Positions 60,901 to 64,000 of a stretch of DNA of 64,000 bases are shown here, piece after piece. The notes below the pieces were generated by a model that had not been told where the DNA came from, searched no databases, and saw nothing but the letters and a program-made list of their open reading frames with translations. Origin of the DNA: G965237725 sp965237725 (lineage in GTDB: Bacteria; Pseudomonadota; Gammaproteobacteria; Arenicellales; Poriferihabitantaceae); contig OZ250151.1 of the NCBI GenBank assembly GCA_965237725.1, forward strand, positions 1,178,001-1,242,000. The letters are read 5' to 3'. Position 1 is the first letter of the stretch. Every line of letters starts with the position of its first letter. The translations under genes were made by a program, and so were the position numbers.

Positions 60901-62015
60901 TAAATTTCTACCTGGGCTTCTTCTTCGCTTCGCGATGGATCGATACGCAGGGTTTCAGAAATGAAAGGACCGCAGTCAATATCATTAGTGTAAATAGTCT
61001 CCAATGAAGTAATCTGGTTTTCCCTGAGCGATTCCAGCAATTCTTCAGTTATTTCCTGATTGGCTTCAGCCAATAGTTCACCGGATTCGGTATCAACAAT
61101 ATCTTTTGAAATGGTTCGACCAATTACAAACTCATTTGGGACTTCAATCTCGGTAGTCCCGGCTTGCTCGAGCTCATTAATATGTCGAACGGTTATACGT
61201 TTGTCTGCTTCTACCAGGACTTTGCCTTTAGCCCCCAGCAAATCAAAATCCAGGCGTTGACCGCGCAACCGCTCTGGAACCAGATCCAGGGTGGCGCCAG
61301 ATTCGGATAAATTAATCTTGTCGTTTTCGAAGAACATGGACAACATTTCTTCGGTGCTATAACCAAGAGCACGCAACATGATAGTGGCGGGTAATTTGCG
61401 CCGACGATCAATTCGAATATACAACAAGTCTTTTGGATCGAATTCCAGGTCCAGCCATGACCCACGATAAGGAATGATTCGCGCTGAAAATAATAATTTT
61501 CTCGACGCATGGGTTTTCCCACCATCGTGGTCAAAGATAACCCCAGGGGACCGGTGAAGCTGGGAAACAATTACTCTTTCTGTTCCGTTAATAACAAACG
61601 TTCCGTTGTCTGTCATCAGGGGCATATCACCAAGATAGACCTCTTGTTCAATAATGTCTTTGGGTTTCTTGCCGCTGCCACTTTTATTGAATATGACAAG
61701 CCGCATAACAACGCGGATAGGACACGCGTACACCAAACCACGCTGCTGACATTCGATTACATCAAATCTGGGTTTTTCCAGTCGATAACTGACAAAATCC
61801 AGGATCACGCTACCATTGTAGCTTTCGATTGGGAATACGGATTTGAACGCTGCCTGTATCCCTTGATCAATACGCTGCTCTGGCGGTGTAGTTGCCTGCA
61901 GGTATTTACGATATGACTCTTTTTGAGTCGCTAACAGGTATGGAACCTGAAAGTCATCGGAACGTTTACTAAAATTCTTTCGAATGCGTTTTTTTTCAGT
62001 AAATGAATAGCCCAT
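57936..62015 (-). CDS. rpoB: RNA polymerase beta subunit
   Basis: RpoB (1359 aa) forms one pincer of RNA polymerase and the rifampicin pocket. The rifampicin cluster, [20 protein letters not shown] then [13 protein letters not shown], carries wild-type residues (the Asp516 equivalent is Asp521). [26 protein letters not shown] and the C-terminal [20 protein letters not shown] are all present. It lies between rplL and rpoC; a strong hairpin occupies the spacer in front of it. Confidence 0.99.
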   Translation of the reverse strand: [1359 protein letters not shown]

Positions 62016-62127
62016 GGTTTTCCTCTATCTCAAATCGCCTATTAAAAAAAGCCAAATCAACTTTTCGAATTTATATTTTTTGTAAATATAAAATTTTCAA
62101 AATGCCTACGTATATACAACTAAATCA

Positions 62128-62158
62128 ATTGTGGGTCGGAGATTGTCCGACCCACAAT
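62128..62158 (-). terminator. 13-bp hairpin in the rplL-rpoB spacer (attenuator or processing site)
   Basis: ATTGTGGGTCGGA (62128-62140) and TCCGACCCACAAT (62146-62158) are perfect complements with a 5-nt loop. It begins 15 nt after the rplL stop and lacks a T-tract on the minus strand. It may act as the partial terminator and RNase III site known from the equivalent Escherichia coli position, letting rplJL be made in excess over rpoBC. Confidence 0.75.
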
Positions 62159-62173
62159 CTATAAATTTCAAAA

Positions 62174-62560
62174 CTACTTAAGCTCGCAAGTACCGCCAGC
62201 TTCTTCAAGTTGTTTTTTGAAATCTTCGGCTTCCGCTTTCGCGACGCCTTCTTTAACAGGTGCAGGTGCGCCTTCAACCAGATCTTTGGCCTCTTTCAGA
62301 CCCAATCCGGTGATTGCGCGCACTGCTTTGATAACGCCGACTTTTTTGTCGCCGAAACCAGTTAGTACAATATCAAACTCATCTTTTTCTTCTGCGACAG
62401 CACCGCCTGCATCTCCGCCACCAGCACTAGGTGCGGCAACGGCAACAGCAGCGGCAGCTGATACGCCAAATTTCTCTTCCATATCCTTGATTAAATCGGA
62501 CAGGTCAAGAACTGACATTTCAGAAATCGCGTCGAGAACTTCTTCTTTACTTAAAGCCAT
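62174..62560 (-). CDS. rplL: Ribosomal protein L7/L12
   Basis: L7/L12 (128 aa) forms the ribosomal stalk that recruits translation factors. The N-terminal dimerisation helix pair (LSKEEVLDAISEMSVLDLSD), an alanine/glycine-rich hinge and the C-terminal domain with FGDKKVGVIKAVRAITGLGL are clear. AGGAG stands 9 nt before the ATG at 62560. It begins 59 nt after rplJ. Confidence 0.98.
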   Translation of the reverse strand: MALSKEEVLDAISEMSVLDLSDLIKDMEEKFGVSAAAAVAVAAPSAGGGDAGGAVAEEKDEFDIVLTGFGDKKVGVIKAVRAITGLGLKEAKDLVEGAPAPVKEGVAKAEAEDFKKQLEEAGGTCELK

Positions 62561-62619
62561 GGTAATTACTCCTGATAGCTAGACAAAACATAAAATTTTA
62601 TGGACAAGGTGCACAGCTG

Positions 62620-63144
62620 TTACGCCGCTTCCTTCGCTTCTGCAACAGCAGAAAGCGTTCGAACACACTTACTCGGAACCTCATTGAGCGTGGTAACCAG
62701 TTTCTGGATAGGAGCCATAATGGTTCCCATCAGTTTGGCAATCAACTCATCGTGACCCGGAAGCACCGAAAGACTTTTAATCATTGACAGATCAATGAGT
62801 TCGCCGTTCATGGCGCCTACAGTGATTTTCAATTTTTCGTTATCTTTAGCGAACTTCGACATAACCTTGGCAACTGCGACTGGGTCTTCAGCTGCCGAGA
62901 AAATGACTGGGCCGACAAAATGGTCGGTTAAACACTCAAAATCGGAATCTTTGATAACAAGCTTCGCAAGATTGTTTTTAACAACCCTGATCCACACGCC
63001 AGAGTTACGCGCATCCGTACGCAGTGCGGTTATCTGTGCAACAGTTAGTCCACGATATTCAGCCAATACTCCAGCCTGGGCTGAGCCAATCGCCTCAGTT
63101 ACCTCGCTGATTACAGCCTTTTTCTGATCGAGACTTAAACTCAT
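62620..63144 (-). CDS. rplJ: Ribosomal protein L10
   Basis: L10 (174 aa) anchors L7/L12 dimers and represses its own mRNA in Escherichia coli. It has QKKAVISEVTEAIGSAQAGV, EYRGLTVAQITALRTDAR, VKNNLAKLVIKD and a C-terminal helix for L12 binding. I chose ATG 63144 (MSLSLDQKK), with GGGAG 11 nt upstream; the frame starts three codons earlier. A structured leader precedes it. Confidence 0.97.
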   Translation of the reverse strand: MSLSLDQKKAVISEVTEAIGSAQAGVLAEYRGLTVAQITALRTDARNSGVWIRVVKNNLAKLVIKDSDFECLTDHFVGPVIFSAAEDPVAVAKVMSKFAKDNEKLKITVGAMNGELIDLSMIKSLSVLPGHDELIAKLMGTIMAPIQKLVTTLNEVPSKCVRTLSAVAEAKEAA

Positions 63145-63285
63145 ATAAAGCACACTCCCAATTAAATAATGGTGTCCTGCATCAGGGGAATTCCTGACTT
63201 CGGGTCACCGTCTACGCTGGCCGTCCCCAAAAAACTGAATACATTTAAGCGTTAAATTTCAACGCACCTGCGGTCTTTGACAACC

Positions 63286-63319
63286 CCATGTTCAACTCAA
63301 TGTGCCGAACTGAACATGG
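63286..63319 (-). promoter_or_regulatory. Hairpin in the rplA-rplJ leader (L10 leader)
   Basis: CCATGTTCA (63286-63294) and TGAACATGG (63311-63319) pair perfectly with a 16-nt loop in the 235-nt spacer before rplJ. Gammaproteobacterial rplJ mRNAs carry an L10(L12)4-binding leader in this place; this stem is a candidate part of it. A second A+T-rich inverted repeat (AATTAAT/ATTAATT) lies near 63353-63371. Confidence 0.6.
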
Positions 63320-63379
63320 CGCCCCAAAACTTTTAAAACTATTATCAATGCTGAATTAATCCAGAATTAATTAGTTATT

Positions 63380-64000
63380 TCACTTGATCGCTGAGATACT
63401 CGCGCGATCTACTTTCACACCGGGCCCCATGGTGCTGGACAACGAAATCCGGTGAATATACTGGCCTTTTGCGGTTGCAGGCTTTGCTTTAATCAAGGCC
63501 GTTACCAAAGCATTTAAATTTGTCTCTAGATCTTCGGCTGCAAAAGATGCTTTACCCACGGGGCAATGAATTACACCTGCCTTATCGATACGAAATTGCA
63601 CCTGGCCAGATTTTGCATCGCTCACGGCTTTACTGACATCCGTAGTAACCGTTCCAACTTTTGGGTTTGGCATGATGCCTCGCGGACCCAGGATTTGACC
63701 GAGCTGACCAACCACACGCATGGTGTCTGGTGTGGCGATACAAATATCGAAATCGATTTCACCTTTTTTTACTTTTTCGGCAAGATCGTCCAGACCAACA
63801 ATATCTGCACCAGCGGCTTTTGCAGCTTCTGCATTTTCACCATCAGCAAATACAGCAACCCGAACGGTTTTACCCGTTCCTTTGGGCAACACCGTTGCCC
63901 CTCGTACGTTTTGATCAGACTTTTTGGCGTTGATACCTAGATTTACGGAAACATCTACGCTTTCATCAAATTTCACAGACGATAATTCTTTGATCAGTGA
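63380..64000 (-). CDS. rplA: Ribosomal protein L1, 5' end cut by the window edge
   Basis: The frame runs from the stop at 63380 through the right edge of the window, giving the last 206 residues of L1. Visible are KFDESVDVSVNLGINAKKSD, the QNVRGATVLPKGTGKTVRVA region, GQILGPRGIMPNPKVGTVT and the C-terminal SSTMGPGVKVD. The GTG at 63976 is an internal valine, not the start; SLIKELSS before it fits L1. L1 forms the mobile stalk at the E site and represses the rplKA mRNA. Confidence 0.97.
   Translation of the reverse strand, partial: SLIKELSSVKFDESVDVSVNLGINAKKSDQNVRGATVLPKGTGKTVRVAVFADGENAEAAKAAGADIVGLDDLAEKVKKGEIDFDICIATPDTMRVVGQLGQILGPRGIMPNPKVGTVTTDVSKAVSDAKSGQVQFRIDKAGVIHCPVGKASFAAEDLETNLNALVTALIKAKPATAKGQYIHRISLSSTMGPGVKVDRASISAIK

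Overview
The window is a contiguous stretch of a gammaproteobacterial chromosome. The evidence is gene content and order: the surE-pcm-yqaA-nlpD cluster, prfB-lysS followed by Lol genes, rlmE-ftsH-glmM with a divergent yhbY, queA-tgt, and the complete rplJL-rpoBC / str / S10 / spc / alpha series. The base composition is moderate and unremarkable for a marine or environmental lineage. Genus and order cannot be assigned from the sequence alone. Most genes lie on the minus strand.

Layout. 1-8.5 kb is a mixed region: a cut-off TauE/SafE permease, a block of dispersed repeats, nlpD-yqaA-pcm-surE, an ABC exporter, a HAD phosphatase, a DUF3465 protein, an exported methyltransferase-fold protein and a SnoaL-like protein. 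8.5-15.8 kb holds lon and a prfB-lysS-lolC-lolD cluster; prfB has the classical +1 frameshift. 16.1-19.9 kb is a small islet that starts in a tRNA-Leu(CAG) gene and ends at a 43-nt copy of that tRNA's 3' end. It contains only two convergent genes, a patatin-like lipoprotein and a metallophosphoesterase lipoprotein. 19.9-29 kb holds an ada-like regulator with ogt, a GT-C membrane protein, glyA, a Sel1/SH3-like protein coupled to tgt and queA, a second tRNA-Leu(CAA), a bactofilin and glmM. 29.9-34 kb holds ftsH, rlmE, yhbY and an NAD-isocitrate-dehydrogenase-like gene.

From 34.1 kb to the right edge, apart from spacers, everything is the transcription-translation superoperon on the minus strand, from rplA (cut at the edge) to rplQ, closed by a strong hairpin terminator. 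It includes the 37-aa rpmJ gene, too small for most ORF filters.

The observations most worth a second look are these. (1) The 3.6-kb tRNA-Leu islet with its hydrolase pair and no integrase. (2) A family of four 172-202-bp elements with 18-bp terminal inverted repeats, in two subfamilies whose two ends differ in step; each copy lies 34-71 nt upstream of a minus-strand gene, and one lies inside the spc operon between rpmD and rplO. (3) Low-complexity C-terminal tails on ribosomal proteins L3 and L29, together with short tandem duplications at gene ends and in spacers of the ribosomal operons. I found no CRISPR array, complete insertion sequence, prophage or recognisable known defence locus.
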